A stretch of 64,000 nt of DNA from Agriotes lineatus (Eukaryota; Arthropoda; Insecta; Coleoptera; Elateridae). Positions 22,228 to 35,000 of this stretch are shown piece by piece (position 1 is the first letter of the stretch; each line of letters starts with the position of its first letter). The notes below the pieces were generated by a model. The model was not told the DNA's origin. It was given only the letters and a program-made list of their open reading frames with translations, and made no database searches. Position numbers and translations under genes: made by a program. The stretch spans positions 107,905 through 171,904 of the forward strand of contig CALNHX010002662.1 of the NCBI GenBank assembly GCA_940337035.1, in the 5' to 3' direction.

Positions 22228-22775
22228 TCAGGGGTAATACCACAAAAGGTGAAAATTTTTTGAGATTTTTTTTTGTTCACATGCAACTTATTGCGTTTAA
22301 ATTTATCGAAACCAAAACTGCGTTAAAAATTCCGCGAGACCGCAGGTCAAGTGGAATTTGAGCAGTTTTTGTTGAGAGAAATTTGCAATAATTAGCATGT
22401 TGCCGAAAAAAATTCTCTTAAAAAAATTTTGCCTTGAGTGGTATTTGGACAGATTATTCAACAATATGGGTAGATGACTTTTACCATGTTCGACAGCACA
22501 CAATTTTAACGTTTTCCACTATTAATTCAATACTGGAGCTTCCAACACGATTATTATGAGTTCTTAGAACGACGCTGATTTGCAAAGTTTGACTTTGACG
22601 TTTTGGTTAAATGTCAGTCAAAGGCTACTCACTAAATTGAAATCATTAAAACCAATCCGGCTCGCGTGAAAACACTGTGACATTAGATGTTTTCAATGAC
22701 AGTCAATTTTGATTGGCCGTTTCTGACAAATTGAACAATTTTCATTGGTTCGTTCATTATAGTGTTGAATAATAG
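22228..22775. mobile_element. Two-block foldback element, member 2
   Basis: Begins tcaggggtaataccac and ends gtgttgaataatag. Copy 2 (54094-54108) lacks it. Block 1 runs to the inverted gagtggtatttgg near 22436-22449. Block 2 lies between attattcaaca (22452) and tgttgaataat (22763). The layout is the same as in members 1 and 3. Confidence 0.6.
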
Positions 22776-22798
22776 TTCAAATATAAACCATGAAAATA

Positions 22799-23294
22799 TC
22801 TTTTTAGACGACCACGTATGAAAGTAACATTATCGCGATAGCAGCCTACTACAGAAAGTTGACAATTTCATACACTAGCACGATATTATATCGTGCTAGT
22901 CATATCGTAACGGCACAAAGTTATTCACATCACGGCCTCATCACGGCCTGCTTAATTGTGTGACAAACGTCACTTTGACGTTTGTCACACAATTAAGCAG
23001 ACCGTGATTCAAATAATCCAGACGCTTTTGCTTTATTCGTTGCTCTGCTTCCAACAAGCTCTAATTTTTTATAATTGTACCAATAATAATATAACGATCA
23101 ATTTTGCAAACGAAATAAAAACAATTCTTAAAAATAAAATTTACTTTGAGTAGTCGTCTAAAAAATAGTGTTCATAACTCGCCCGAAAGTGCAAATATCT
23201 GTGCTCGTGTTTTAGATCCACTCGGGCTTCGCTTCGCTACGCCCTCGTTTGTCTAATCAACACTCGCACGATACTTGCTACTTTCGACGCTTGT
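22799..23294. mobile_element. Insertion with 10-bp duplication and perfect hairpins
   Basis: Copy 2 lacks this stretch. It is bracketed by catgaaaata at 22789-22798 and 23295-23304. Inside are tttttagacgac near 22801 and its inverse gtcgtctaaaaa near 23153, a 13-bp perfect hairpin at 22874-22900 and a 25-bp perfect hairpin at 22948-23000. No coding potential is seen and I do not recognise the class. Confidence 0.5.
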
Positions 23295-23319
23295 CATGAA
23301 AATAACTATTCTGAAATAT

Positions 23320-23790
23320 TACCATGCGATATGTTTTATCGGACTTTTCCACCGTCTCGGGTGTTTATCACACGACGTTTCGGGTTTTTTTATCTACTCT
23401 CGTCCTCAGGTATTCCTGGTTAGTCCTGAGAAGGACTGATTTTTGTACGTCTTGTTCTCATATTGAGATAGAGCGCGTTCTTGAAAGTCTTCCGTGTAGA
23501 CTGGAGATAGTGGAGATCCCATGGCTACTCCGAACTCTTGTTCGTAGAACTGCTCGTCTGCTTGGAAGTATGTCGCCTTAATGCAGATCGTTAACGGCTC
23601 CATTATTGTGTCTACCTGTAGATCTGTGTGTTCGGCAAGTGTGTCATCCAATTCCAGCCTGTTTCTGATGTGTGGTAAGAATAATAAACTCGTAATCACA
23701 GCAATCAGTGGTCCCGAGTTCAAACCCCGGGGTAGGCACGAGGGTAAGTGAAAAGATGTACAAAAATCAGTCATTCTCAGGACTAACCAG
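23320..23790 (-). mobile_element. Penelope-like retroelement fragment, copy 1
   Basis: On the - strand, 23406-23774 encodes part of a Penelope-type RT: CIKATYFQADEQFYEQEFG, then VAMGSPLSP and YENKTYKNQ. The FYxQ...GVAMGSPLSP block is characteristic of Penelope-like RTs. The fragment is enclosed by inverted repeats (cctggttagtcctgag near 23417 and its inverse near 23776). The right arm is cut by the next element. Compared with copy 2 it has a small deletion after SPLSP. A B-box-like gagttcaaacccc lies near 23716. Confidence 0.7.
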
Positions 23791-23795
23791 GGGTT

Positions 23796-24368
23796 CTAGG
23801 TAAATTGCTCGAATGCAATTGCTCGAAAACGAATTGCTCGAAATCAGTTGCTCGAAAGTCAATTGCTCGAATGTGACTTTGCTGGAATTGCAAGTTTCTC
23901 GAAGAGCAATTTCTCGAAAAAAATAAAGTTGTGAAATAGCCTTAACTCGAATCAGTTAATATCGAATATAAAAAAAAACACAAATTACAAATTATAACCT
24001 TTATTAATAAAAAATAGGTATAGGTATGTATTACATTCAGATGATAAGCAGTTTCGTGTCTTAAGAAAAACCTATTTAATATTATTTGTAATAACAACAA
24101 ACCCATTATCCTGATTATGAATACCCGTAATTACATTCCAATGATAATCACTTTCCTGTTACAAGAACATAATACTGTCTTTCACCACTTACTACAAAAA
24201 ATTTTGAAGATTTTAGTATTGACGTATTATTTAAGACCACATAAATTCGAGCAAAACATTTTCGAGAAATTGCGGTTCGAGGAACTTGTATTTCGAGAAA
24301 ATTTACATTCGAGCAATTTGATTTTCGAGCAATTGATTTCGAGCAATTGCATTCGAGAAATTTGCCGG
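23796..24368. mobile_element. Foldback element with arms built of attgctcgaa repeats
   Basis: Each arm is a run of 12-14-bp units ending in ctcgaa (left arm about 23801-23920, five or more units; right arm about 24245-24365 inverted). The centre (23920-24240) is AT-rich, with no gene. It sits between the Penelope-like fragment and the hAT below and appears to have replaced the first bases of that hAT. No target duplication is evident. It resembles foldback or Polinton-like termini only in general architecture. Confidence 0.6.
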
Positions 24369-24372
24369 AGAC

Positions 24373-25642
24373 GGTGGTGGTTCTTAACCTGTGGGGGGCG
24401 AGATATCTCGAATGGGGACGCGTAAAAATTAGAAAAGAAACTAAAACATCTATTTATTGAATAAAAAAGGGTCAGGAAACATAAAATAAATTACATTCTA
24501 ATAATAAAATAAATCAGGACTCGAAATCAACATAACGTAAACAAAAATAATGATTGTAGACAGGGGTAACGCAGCGCAGCCCGAAAATCGCTTGCCTAAC
24601 ATACAACGTGTGGAGGAGTTCATATTTTTAGGCTCACTCATACGTTCTAAAGGCGTTTGCCAAAAAGAAATAAGAAGACGTAGCAATCGCTCGAAACGCC
24701 ATGACAAATCTGGAAAAGGTGTGGAAAGACAAACATATAACCAAAACCACCAAGATGAAACTGGTACGATCACTAATATATTCCATCTTCCTATATGGAG
24801 CAGAAACATGGACGCTGAGCGCCTTAATACTTAATGAGCTTAATGTCACCGAAAGGCTCTCCAAAGAATGTCGTAGGCGCATTTTATCTTATTTCGGCCA
24901 TGTGACCAAAACAAATGACACTAGTATAGAAAGATTAATCGTCCAAGGCAAGGTTGACGGAAAGAGACCCAGAGGTCGATCACCCTTGAGGTGGATTGAC
25001 CAGATAAAAAAGCTGACCAATAAACCACTTAAAGAAGCCAGCGTAAAAGCTCAAGACCGAAACGCCTGGAGGGACATCACAAACGAATGCTCATGAGATC
25101 ACGAATCTTCAGTAATGAGGGATGCGATTCGGAAGAAGAAGAATGAAATAAAATGCTACTCTTATATGTAGGTAGGTACATATCAATATATATTTCAATA
25201 CTGATTTTTTTAACAATGGTGAATTTAACAATTAATTATTAATTCTTCAGTTATTTATCAATAATAATCTTTGTGATACATTTTCGGAAAGTGTAAAATT
25301 ATTAAATATTTTGTGTACATTACTTATGACGACAGTTGAGAGCTAGCGTTACTTCTCTGGTTTATAACATTTTCGTTTTTTACATTCAGTATTGAGCTTA
25401 AGTGACCGAGTACAATACCATGTGGTAATTGCTCAAAAACGCGTTTTCTAGTTATTTCTGGTGGAAAAAAATGTACGCGCGGTATTACTTTCTTTGGTTT
25501 TCAACAAAATTTTAGGCTCCAGAAAGATCGTTACCACCCCTCACGCGGTTACTTCATTGAATGAGGGGCGCGAATAATATTTATATGGAAATGGGGGGGT
25601 GGGGGGGGGGGCGCTCAAATACAAAAAGGTTGAGAACTACTG
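24373..25642. mobile_element. hAT element, copy 1 (left terminus damaged), with nested LINE fragment
   Basis: The right end, aaaaaggttgagaactactg, is followed by gtataagg (25643-25650), the same duplication as in copy 2 (55659-55666). The left end reads ggtggttcttaacctg; the leading cagt is lost next to the foldback element. The interior matches 55667-56577 except for an inserted LINE fragment (about 24511-25140) flanked by aaataaa. A long G run near 25597-25618 marks the right subterminal part. Confidence 0.7.
24511..25140 (+). pseudogene. Non-LTR reverse transcriptase C-terminal fragment
   Basis: The frame 24701-25096 (131 residues) has SLIYSIFLYGAETWTLSA, CRRRILSYFGHVTK and GRSPLRWIDQIKKL, the C-terminal region of many insect non-LTR RTs. 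A preceding frame (24550-24700) holds VEEFIFLGSLIRSKG, the usual FLGS block. It is 5'-truncated and bounded by aaataaa duplications, as expected for a target-primed insertion into the hAT element; copy 2 has the empty site near 55815. Confidence 0.75.
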
Positions 25643-26056
25643 GTATAAGGGATTATAGATCTTTCTAGAATTCCAGATTATAGAAAGTGCTTATATCGAG
25701 TAAAGATAGTTGGTTGATTGTGAATGAACTTACATTATGTGGTTATACAGAGCCACAATAAACTAGTTCTAAAATTTAGTACTTGATATAATAACAAATT
25801 TAAAAGCTGACCATAAATTAATAATAACATCAGTGCCATTAAACGAGTTATCTATTAACTCAGATCACTATTAAGACAAAATATTTATCCATTATAATAT
25901 TGGTTATGGTCACCCCTAAGGAGTTCTTTATTTTAGCACGCTATATAATCACATAATTTAAGCAACAAAAAACTTAAAATTAAATTTGAGAAAAAATTAC
26001 TCAATAAAATAAAATATAAATGTATGTATTTATTTAACAAATATATTCTTTGGCAG

Positions 26057-29000
26057 CGAATATCGTAATGAACCCTACGTTGGAATATTTAATATGAGAC
26101 AACCAGTTCTTTTAGTTCGAGATTTAAATATCGTTAAAGATATTCTTGTTAAAGAATTTAGTAAATTTCACGACATTCCAATTGAGTTAAACGAGGAAGC
26201 TGATCCTCTTGTCGCAAAAAATCCATTTTTTTCAAAAGGAGACAAATGGAAGATTTCGCGCAGACAGCTTACTCCAATGCTAACTACAGCTAAGGTAACT
26301 ATATTTGATGTGTATTGTAATCTGATATTTAACTTTTTGTAATTTTTAGAATAAATCTATGTTTCCACTTGTTCGAGAAACTTGCACAAAAATAGTTACG
26401 TACCTTAATGAGGATCCAAACGCTTCTGGAAATGAAGGACTTGAAGCACAGGAGCTTGCTTTGAAATTTACAACAGATAACGTTGCCAGTTGTGCATTTG
26501 GCTTGGAAAGAAATTTATTTACTGACCCTAAAGGTAGATTTAGAACTTTAGTAGAACGTTTTTTGAGACCCTCTCTACTGTCAATGATGAGGTTTAGAAT
26601 AATGATGCTGTTTCCTGAGCTAGCAAAATATTTTAAAGTTTTGTAAGTTTACATATCCTACATTATTTAGTTATTTTTCTATTTGATTTATTTTCTAGCA
26701 TTAGAAGCAAAGATATATCGGACAAATTTAAGAAAATTATTTCAGACACAGTGAAATATCGTCAAGCAAATAATGTTACCCGTAACGATTTTTTAGACTC
26801 TATTATCGAACTTAAATCTAAACCGATGCCGTACGGTAAGAATATATATATTTCGTTAGCTATAAAACATTCAAATGCCAATGGCATTGCTGCGATACAT
26901 TTTATTAATGATGGATTACAGTTATTGATATTACAATTATTTATACTTCGCCCACTCGTGAGATTTCTTAATAGCAACAAAGATTCACGAATCTGGTTAA
27001 AATTATCAGAAAATTATCACCACTTACATAATTACTGTTGAATATTTTTAAAACTTAGTTTGTCTTGGTATAGCACAGCAGAAAATTTGGTATCAGAGCC
27101 AGTGTCAGGGTCTGGAACAATACAGAGCGCCTTGGTATTAGTTACAGACCCTAGAAATGAGAGACTGGCCACTGGCCGTCGCTGGCCTGATTGGTTGAGG
27201 CTAACTTTTTTCCTAAAATGTGCCCTCAAATATGGGACGCATTTCAAATTTAAATTTTACATGTTTAAAAGAAATTAGTCGTAAAAACACAGTTTATTTC
27301 TTATTGTTTTAATATTTATAGCTTTTATATCGCAATTATGAAACGGAAAAGTAAATTTTGATATACATATCAAATACTCTCAAATACCCTTTGAGAGTAT
27401 TTGATATCAAATGGTCGAATTTTGCAGACATCCTTTGGTATATTTACATGCTTTTTTTCATAAATTAAGACATCACTCTTGCAAAGTTACACAGACAAAA
27501 TTCGTATTGACTCAATTTTTATGTTCAACAAAAATACTTTGTAAGTGGTGAAATGAAAATTTACATTTTATACAAACAGTTAACAAAATTCGCTACTTTT
27601 TTTTAACAAAATCTGTGTTTATTCACCAAGTAAATGTTATTGTTTCAACAAAATATTTTGCCAAAAGGAGTTTAACTAACCAAAAATTTACAAAAATTTA
27701 TTGAACAAAAACAGAAAAACTTGAATTATTTTTTTAATACACGGCAGAAGCTGTTTAACCGTGATCATATAGAGTACAGTTGTTATGCACAAACATATGA
27801 CAACGTAACACCTTGAGGTAGACATGCCATTTATTCGCAGTTCTATTAGAGCTTAAATATTTTCTAGCATTGATTTTAAAGCTGTCTTTACTCAAATGCA
27901 TTCCATAGGTACTGGGATGGTCTTTATTTATATAATTTTTTTTAAAGTTTGGCGATCTCACCCTTTAACATTTTTTCTAATAGAGAAATAAAAGCCCTGT
28001 AAAATTTAAAACTAATTGGATAACCATAAGACGTGCCTCAATGATCTTGTCTTGAAGACCTAGAAGAAAAATAAAAAATGTTTTATTACATGATCATAAA
28101 TTTAGTAAAATATACAGAAAAGATACCTAATACATTGGTATTAAACAGGGAAACAATATAAAGAATCCGTGGCTTCACAATAACTTCAAAAAATAAAATG
28201 TAAACGTTAGACAATAGTAGATTATGTTATTAGGAGCAAAAGTGATACTTTATGTGGCGAAGCTGAAGTTTATTTAGCCGAACGTTAGTGAGGCAAATAA
28301 TTCAGCTAAGCCACATAAAGTCACTTTACTCCGAATAACATATACTATTTTATCTGCAAACGTTGCCAAGTAAATTTCATTCATATAAATTAAAAAAAAG
28401 GATGAATCGAACCTAGGCCACCCGCGTGACAGGCGAGCACTGTACCCCTGCGCCAACCTCTGTTGTTCAAATAACGCGCTACTGTAATGTGTGTGTAATA
28501 CACTCACCGGCACGAAAAACGGAGCACTTGCATTTTTTGATTAGATTTAAAATTGTATCCCTTTGTGATGTTTTATTATTACATTTATTATTATACATTT
28601 ATTATACATTTTACATTATAACATGTATAATAAATGTAATAATAAAACATCACAAAGGGATACAATTTTAAATCTAATCAAAAAATGGAAGTGCTCCGTT
28701 TTTCGTACCGGTGAGTGTATAGTGTGTTCAGTAAACATAAAAACAGAAAGTGGCCTTTGATTTCCAAAATTTCAAGAGTGTACTTCCAAAATTCATCTTT
28801 GTCTAGGAATGTAATTCCAAAAAGTTACTAAAACAAATAGGTTAAGGGTGTGACATTTACTTACTATCTGTCATAAATGTTCTTATAACTACTTTTAAGT
28901 ATATTATACAAATACTGTTTGGATACTATTGATGTAGCGTTTATTCATAGGTATATTTATTAAATTTTATACAAGTTCAGGTGAAAATTGCTAGAAAAAT

Positions 29001-32000
29001 ATCTACTTTGACACTGACAATGAGAAATAATAAGTGTTATTTTTAAATTCAAATCTGCCTTTATACAGGTGTGGCAAACCTTTGCAAAACAAAATACAGA
29101 ATCCCTAGTAGAAAAGTTATATGCACATGCCAACTTCAAAAAAATTTAAATGCTTTTATGTTTAGTGAATGCCCTATATATGAACATACTGAATCACCCG
29201 AGCTAATAGCACACGGCCACAGCAGCTGTCACATCATAACCCACGGCGACAGATGCTTCGATCCGCTGCTTAAAGGTTTATTTAAATTAAAACTTTTTCG
29301 TACTCTTTTTGAAAATAAAAACCGGCCTACAATCTAAGTCTAAAAATTTTCAAAATTTTAAGCCATCATACAATTTAATCGGTCCAGTATCTTCGGAGAA
29401 CATAGCGAACAAACATAGAAAGAAAGAAAGAGAGCAACGATTTTGTGTGCTTAGGCAGATAAAGTGACACTTTTACCTTGTCAATAAAGACACATAAGTT
29501 GTCACGTTTGTGACGTTTGCGGATAAAAGCCGTTTTTTGCTACTATCTTAGAATTTCTTACGGTAGTCCTTTACTACAACATTAAGGTTTTGAACGGTCA
29601 ACAATCCTTTTTGACATACTTCGAGAGTGTTCCAAGTAGGAAGATCACTTTGCAAGGACTCGTACAAAATTTTTATCACTTCATAAATGCTGCAGATTGA
29701 AAGTTTGTTGAAAACTAAATCACCAACATGGTGACCGAGCGTTTCTACAACATTTTTTTCATCACAAACGTCAAACGATTTTGACTCCCTAACAAGTTTT
29801 GGTTCATGTCATTTAACACTCTGTTGTTCCTCCTTTATATTTCATTGTTCAGTTCGATGTACAATGTCTTATTGCAAGTTTCAACTGTTTTTCACACTCT
29901 TCCTTTGCTAAAGTCACTTTTCTCTGTGCCTCTTCCAACATCCTTTTCAACATTTCAATTTCACATTGTTCGGGAGGTACATTACTTACAGTTGGTACAA
30001 ATACAAATTATCAGCATTTAGTAGTTATATAACACTCACATACTCACATTGATTGAAATCCTCAAATCTTGCAAAACACAGTTGACATATTCGCCATTTT
30101 GGGGAAACCGCTGCCAACATTTCGCTAGTGGAATCTAGTTACTTCTGCTAAATGACCAGGCTCTCAATTCAAGAGTCTATATTATTATTAGCAAAGAGCA
30201 ATGCTCTTTGTTATTAGTTAGTATTTGTTGTGGGGAGACTAATGTCAACAAGTAGGCCTTCATAAGCCCTTTTTGTCAACCCCGTGGACAAGGTCTAGGC
30301 ATGCAGAGTACCAGGTACCTTAGTCCTACTTAGAATTTTGCCGAGACTAAGGCGTTCCAACATTATCAAGAAATGTTTTACATGCTACACATCGTAGTAG
30401 CGTGAGACCCACGGCTTTACACACTTTCGAATGATGGCATTCTGTAGAGGTTTTCATCAGCGTTTTTTAATTTTTTGGAAACCTAGCCGGGATCGGGGAT
30501 TGAACTATCGACCCTTAGATCAGTAGCCCGAATGCTTAACTACTGAGCTATTATAGTCGCTTAATATACTCTAACGTTAACAGTTTGGCCATATATGGTC
30601 ACGACTCCCATTGGTGCCCCCATTTTATGTCTTGCGTCATTTTGACAATAACATTTAAATTTCAAAAATGTCAAAGTCACATTTATTCAAGTATTGATCT
30701 GACATTCAATCAACAAAAATCTTTTAAAATGGGAGTACATAGTTAAAAACACTGATCATAATTTTTAGAAACAACTAGAACTATATTTTATTAACGGTAA
30801 ACTGACAAGTAGTACAGGCGCCAGGGAAATCGTTAATAGGGCTTTACGTGCAATTCTTGGTACCTGCATTTTGAGTTAATGGGTGGGTGGGGGGCTGTGC
30901 TCTGAGTCTAACTTTAAGTTTTCGGATCGATCGGAGAAATTGTTTTTCCGCAATATCGGAAGAAGTGTTGAAAACGGCTTTTTAGCAATTTCTCGTTTCC
31001 TGTTGCTCTGATGCTGAAATTGCATCAATACAAGTTTGTAGTTTATGAAATTCCTTACAACTTTTGGAAATACCTTTTTCTCGTGCGCTCAACAATTCAA
31101 AAGTTGTTACCCCATAAAGCCAAGAAATTAAGGGTTGAAATTGGTTTTACGTAAATATATCGCTTTCAGTTAATCCTACGATAAAAAATACTCTTCTATT
31201 TTTTGTAGAACAACTAATTTGCATAAAATTTGTGTATGAGTATTTTTCCATTTGGACAATTATTTACCGTTCTACAGCGCCGCAAATGTCGCAAGTCACT
31301 TAAACCGTACATTTAATGTGCACTTTCGAACGGCCCTGTTCCTTTGAGGTACAGTTTGTAGCGAGTCTTTTTATGTGGTTTCCCCGATATGCCTACTCCA
31401 CGAAGTGTATTTCTAACAGTCTCACACTTCCCATGGTCTTTTTGATGAACCGGGTTCTGCATCGTTGATCCCACTCATTGCAGAATCGTTGATTTTATCG
31501 CCCTTGTCAAGTTGTGTTTCCTTTGAAAAGAACTCGGAAAGAGAAAATATGTCGTCGTCGTAATTGATGTGATATTCGTCAACATCTGTAGTAAGCATTC
31601 TGGAGAATTCCTGCACGTTCTCACAGGATTGTCCGGCGGGAAGCAAATGACGGTGCACTTTAAACCCGCTTTGCGACAGCCATAGGCCTTTCCACATTTG
31701 GTCTTGCACCCGCATAAAATTAATTTTATTATTGCAAGATGCGCGGGAGGCTCAGTGCTAGACACCTGTGTAAACGTACGGTCACTTTTCTCTCAGCCCC
31801 ATATTCCCGTGGGTAGAGTGTCACTAAACTTAAACAAAATAAAAATTTATATTCAAAATGAACGATTCGCGACTCACCATGTGAAGAACAGTCAACTCGG
31901 TTATTCTGTTATTTGATTAATTTTTTGAATCTAGACTGTAGTGTGTTTTTCTTTGCAAGCCCGGAAAACTGAATACGAAGGATAAATCATGCGTGAAACA

Positions 32001-35000
32001 CGGCGATGCTGTATCAAAGCATATCTTGTTTTTGCATGCATTTTCTGGTTGTGACACAACATCGGCTGCTTACGGTAAGGGAAAAGTGAAATTTCTTAAA
32101 ACCCTAAAAAAGACACCGGACACGCGGATATCATCGCATTAGCGGGAGAGCAATTTTTTATTGCGTTGTACGGTGGAGACATCCATAAAGACAAGTCAAT
32201 CAACTTGCTGCGATACAAACACTTCGCGAAATCCCTTGCGAAGTCAACGTTTACTCTGGCATCCCTGCCACCTACAAAAGACACGGCCAGGATGCACGCA
32301 TTCCGGACATACCATCAAGTTCAATCCTGGCTTGGAAATGACACTCTACCCGCGGAAAGATGGGGCTGGAAGAAACGTGGCCGTACGTTTACATCGGTGC
32401 CAGCACTGAGCCTCCCGCGCCTACTGCAATAATTAAATTAATTTCATGCGGGTGTAAGACCAAATGTGGAAAGGCTTGTGGCTGCCGCAAAGCGGGATTA
32501 AAGTGCACCGCCATTTGCTCCATATGCGCCGGGGAATTCTGTGAGAACGTGTAAGAAATCTCCAGAATGCTTGCTACAGTTGAAGACGAATACCACACCA
32601 GCTGCGACGATGACATATTTTCTCTTCCCGAGTTTGTTTCAACGGAAATACAACTTAACAAGGGCGACAAAATCAACAATTCTGCAATGATTGGAATTGA
32701 CGATGCAGAAACGGCCCATTAAAAAGACCAAGGGAAGTGTATAAATACACTTCGTGGATTAGGCCTATAGGGGAGACCAAGTAAAAGAAAACGCGCCACA
32801 AGCTGTACCTCAAAGGTGGTGTGGAAAACAGTTGGTGCGACACACTCGAAGGAACAGGGCCGTTCGAAAGTGCACACTAAATGTACGGTTTACGTGACTT
32901 GCGACATTTGCGGCGCTGTAGAACGGTAAATAATTGTCCAAATGGAAAAATACTCATACACAAACTTTATGCAAATTAGTTGTTCTACAAAAAATATAAG
33001 AGTATTTTTTATCGTAGGATTAACTGAAAGCGATATATTTACGTAAAACCCATTTCAACCCTTAATTTCTTGGATTTATATGGTAACAACTTTTAAATTG
33101 TTGAGCGCACGAGAAAAAGGCATTTCCAAAAGTTGTGGGAAATTCCATAAACTACAAACTTGTACTGATGCAATTCCAGTGCCAGAGCAACAGGAAACGA
33201 GAAATTGCTGAAAAACCGTTTTCAACACTTCTTCCGATATTGCGGAAAAACAATTTCTCCGATCGATCCGAAAACTTAAAATTAGACTCAGAGCATAGCC
33301 CCCCACCCACCCATTAACACAAAATGCAGGTACCAAGAATTGCATGTAAAAATTCCCTGGCGCCTGTACTAAAGGTTTAAAGAAATTTGTGAATTTCAAA
33401 AATGTTGCTTCAGGTATGGGGTTTTGCTGTGCAGTCGGTAACTATTTACTTTAGCTTGAAACGCTTAAATTGCAACTTTTGGAAGCGGTTTTGTACTATC
33501 CCTAACCGTGCAGTCGGATGAAAAAGCAAATCTGAAAAATGCGTGCTAACGGAAACTTTCTTTAGGAGTAGGGACAGAGGAGACTTGTGGACAAAAAATC
33601 AATAGAGAAAATTGGCACCCCAATGGTAATTGAAGAATTGGTGAGAAGCATTTTGCAGATTGTGTGTGTGAAAAAGCACGAGCTGGTGGCAAATAAGACT
33701 TAAGGATAATGCTGTTTCGACAATATTTACTTTCTCATCGTCTGCTTCGGAGCCTACAGCCATTGAAAATACCAATGTCTTTATAAACAACTGGTCAATT
33801 AAAATAAGATTAGCCGTTCTGTAGATTTATTATTATTTATGTGAGCCCTGACTGTAAATAAAATTTATAATATCTCATTGATACGATATTGTTGGTTTTA
33901 CTATTTAGTCATATATTTACTTATATCAAAAAGCATTGCTCTTTGCTTATATTAAGAATTTATTTAATTAAACTATATTCCAACCCCAACCCCGCCACTA
34001 GAGTCGGCCATATTATGTCTTATGTCGTAAGTGACATTTCATATGGCCAGACTGTTTATATAAAGTGACTGTACTGAGTTATGGAGCCCGGAGCGCCTTG
34101 GTATAATCTATCTAAAGTATGATCAACAATTATTTTCATCTAATACGGCCATGGAATAGTTCCTAATTTATAAATGCAACTACGTTTCTTAATGTCAAAA
34201 TGTGACATTTGCTTTGTAAGTGAGTTATAGTTGCATTCATAAATTAGGAAGTATTTCATGGCCATACTAAATGAAAATAATTTTTGATTATACTACATTT
34301 TTTTACAATGTTCTCTCTTCCCAGCAGGCTATGTTAGGATGACATTTTTGTTGGCACGCATGTGAAATAACTAGACCTAACAAAATTGGGTTATGTTATT
34401 TTCAATTTTTGGTTATAATTTTTGAAGGTTTACGTTGTTGCCAATTACATTTTTAACTCATTTTGTAAAATTTTAGGAATTTTGACATTAAAATTGCAAC
34501 AACGTCAATAAAGCAGTGAAAAAATGTTAAAGTTCTTTCATATCACAGTTTGACTATATCAGAATTCATTCCTGCAACCTAATAAAACATATATAACAGC
34601 CTGCTGGAAAAAGGAACATTGTGAATGGATTATACAATCTTTGACATGTGTTATGTTGACAAGTTTGTTTATCTGAGACAAACGGTACCGTTTGTGCCAC
34701 AATTCAGCAGGTCCTGGTTTATTTCCATACTTCTATGACCACTTCATTGATTGTCTAATGCTTGAAATGCCCGTTTGTGATTATTTTGATTGACTATCAA
34801 CCTGTAACGTAAATTCTAATTTGATTATTTACAAATTGTTGAGTTATAGTTATTTCTTGACACCTGTAACTAATGATTCATATTAGTTATTAAAGATTGT
34901 ATAATATTGAGTGTATTATAGGTATAACAGTTAATTTACACAATTTAGATAGTATAACGACACATGTTAATTTTGCGTATTTGTAGAATATACGGAAGAT

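Larger units (their letters stand above)
30811..33370. mobile_element. Large inverted-repeat transposon, two head-to-head coding arms
   Basis: The termini are agtacaggcgccaggg (30811) and its exact inverse ending at 33370. The arms, 30811 to about 31825 and about 32338 to 33370, are inverted copies of one another with scattered differences. Each encodes the C-terminal end of the same protein, on the - strand at left and the + strand at right. The loop (about 31826-32337) holds more of the right-hand gene, including a GCDTTSA motif near 32040-32062. Both genes contain stops or shifts. It is thus a foldback-like arrangement made from two copies of one coding transposon end. Confidence 0.75.

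Noticed and set aside
23700..23750. B-box-like motif gagttcaaacccc as an independent SINE
   Set aside because: Both copies have it inside the Penelope-like fragment and no A box is present; it may be part of that element.
30188..34059. Two interleaved inverted pairs (agcaaagagcaatgct at about 30190/33940; aacagtttggccatat at about 30575/34050) as ends of large elements
   Set aside because: Their order is interleaved, not nested, no target duplications are visible, and each match is short.
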